From positions 15,517-57,022 of the forward strand of contig WTKN01000267.1 of assembly GCA_011524395.1 (NCBI GenBank): 41,506 nucleotides of DNA, in the 5' to 3' direction. This stretch comes from Moorena sp. SS36440bin_2. GTDB taxonomy: Bacteria; Cyanobacteriota; Cyanobacteriia; Cyanobacteriales; Coleofasciculaceae. The notes below the pieces were generated by a model. It saw nothing but the letters and a program-made list of their open reading frames with translations. It was not told the DNA's origin and did no database searches. The translations under genes and the position numbers were made by a program. Every line of letters begins with the position of its first letter. The stretch's first letter is position 1. Below, piece by piece: positions 41,477-41,506 of the stretch.

Positions 41477-41506
41477 TCAATAAGTTTTACCCCTTTTCTG
41501 CATAGC

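Overview
The window looks like chromosomal DNA of a filamentous, non-heterocystous-type cyanobacterium. The evidence is frequent HIP1-type GCGATCGC octamers, a small photosystem II gene (psb30), cyanobacterial families (Tic22-like, DUF1822, DICT-GAF kinase, DUF2227), heptanucleotide tandem repeats between genes, and many GCGTAGCG/GGCC palindromic repeats. The repeat style reminds me of Moorena and its relatives; that placement is an inference.

Layout. 1-2331: the last residues of an unidentified gene, then dprA and a GH10 xylanase-type gene 3 nt apart. 3148-9175 (minus strand): a four-gene block of sigma-like HTH protein, DUF1822 protein, transmembrane CHAT-CHASE2 protein (caspase-like protease fused to an extracytoplasmic sensor) and a secreted protein. 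I regard this as the most interesting system here. 9294-10055: a Tat/lipoprotein-type esterase. 10451-14666: a complete dTDP-L-rhamnose pathway (rfbC, rfbD, rfbA, rfbB), broken up by heptamer repeats. 15676-18712: an MscS channel, tRNA-Val(UAC), a DUF2227 protein and mazG. 18862-22653: a small protein, a membrane GTPase, a DUF937-like protein and an Hpt phosphotransfer protein. 22981-24453: a TnpB gene that keeps the RuvC acidic triad but has lost the zinc-ribbon cysteines. 24838-27594: a pentapeptide-repeat protein beside a DICT-GAF histidine kinase. 27681-29059: trpF, a YkgJ-type cysteine cluster protein and psb30. 29571-34299: a CAT-like acyltransferase, recJ, a GNAT protein and a degenerate histidine kinase that overlaps it convergently. 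34613-37029 (minus): tic22-like, prmC and tsaC. 37344-38001: tRNA-Pro(UGG) and a second GNAT related to the plastid NSI/SNAT acetyltransferase. 38504-38949: a MITE-like element. 39031-40760: an ACT-like protein and an alpha/beta hydrolase. The window ends in a truncated tnpB fragment containing a 79-bp duplication.

Most genes are housekeeping or regulatory. The unusual material is the CHAT block and the repeats. One repeat type supplies the ribosome-binding site and TTG start of two unrelated genes. Another is read in frame through the CHAT-CHASE2 gene. A third, a hairpin family with a near-constant CAATCC loop, is read in frame through the degenerate kinase. These repeats are therefore contributing to coding sequence and translation starts as well as filling intergenic space.
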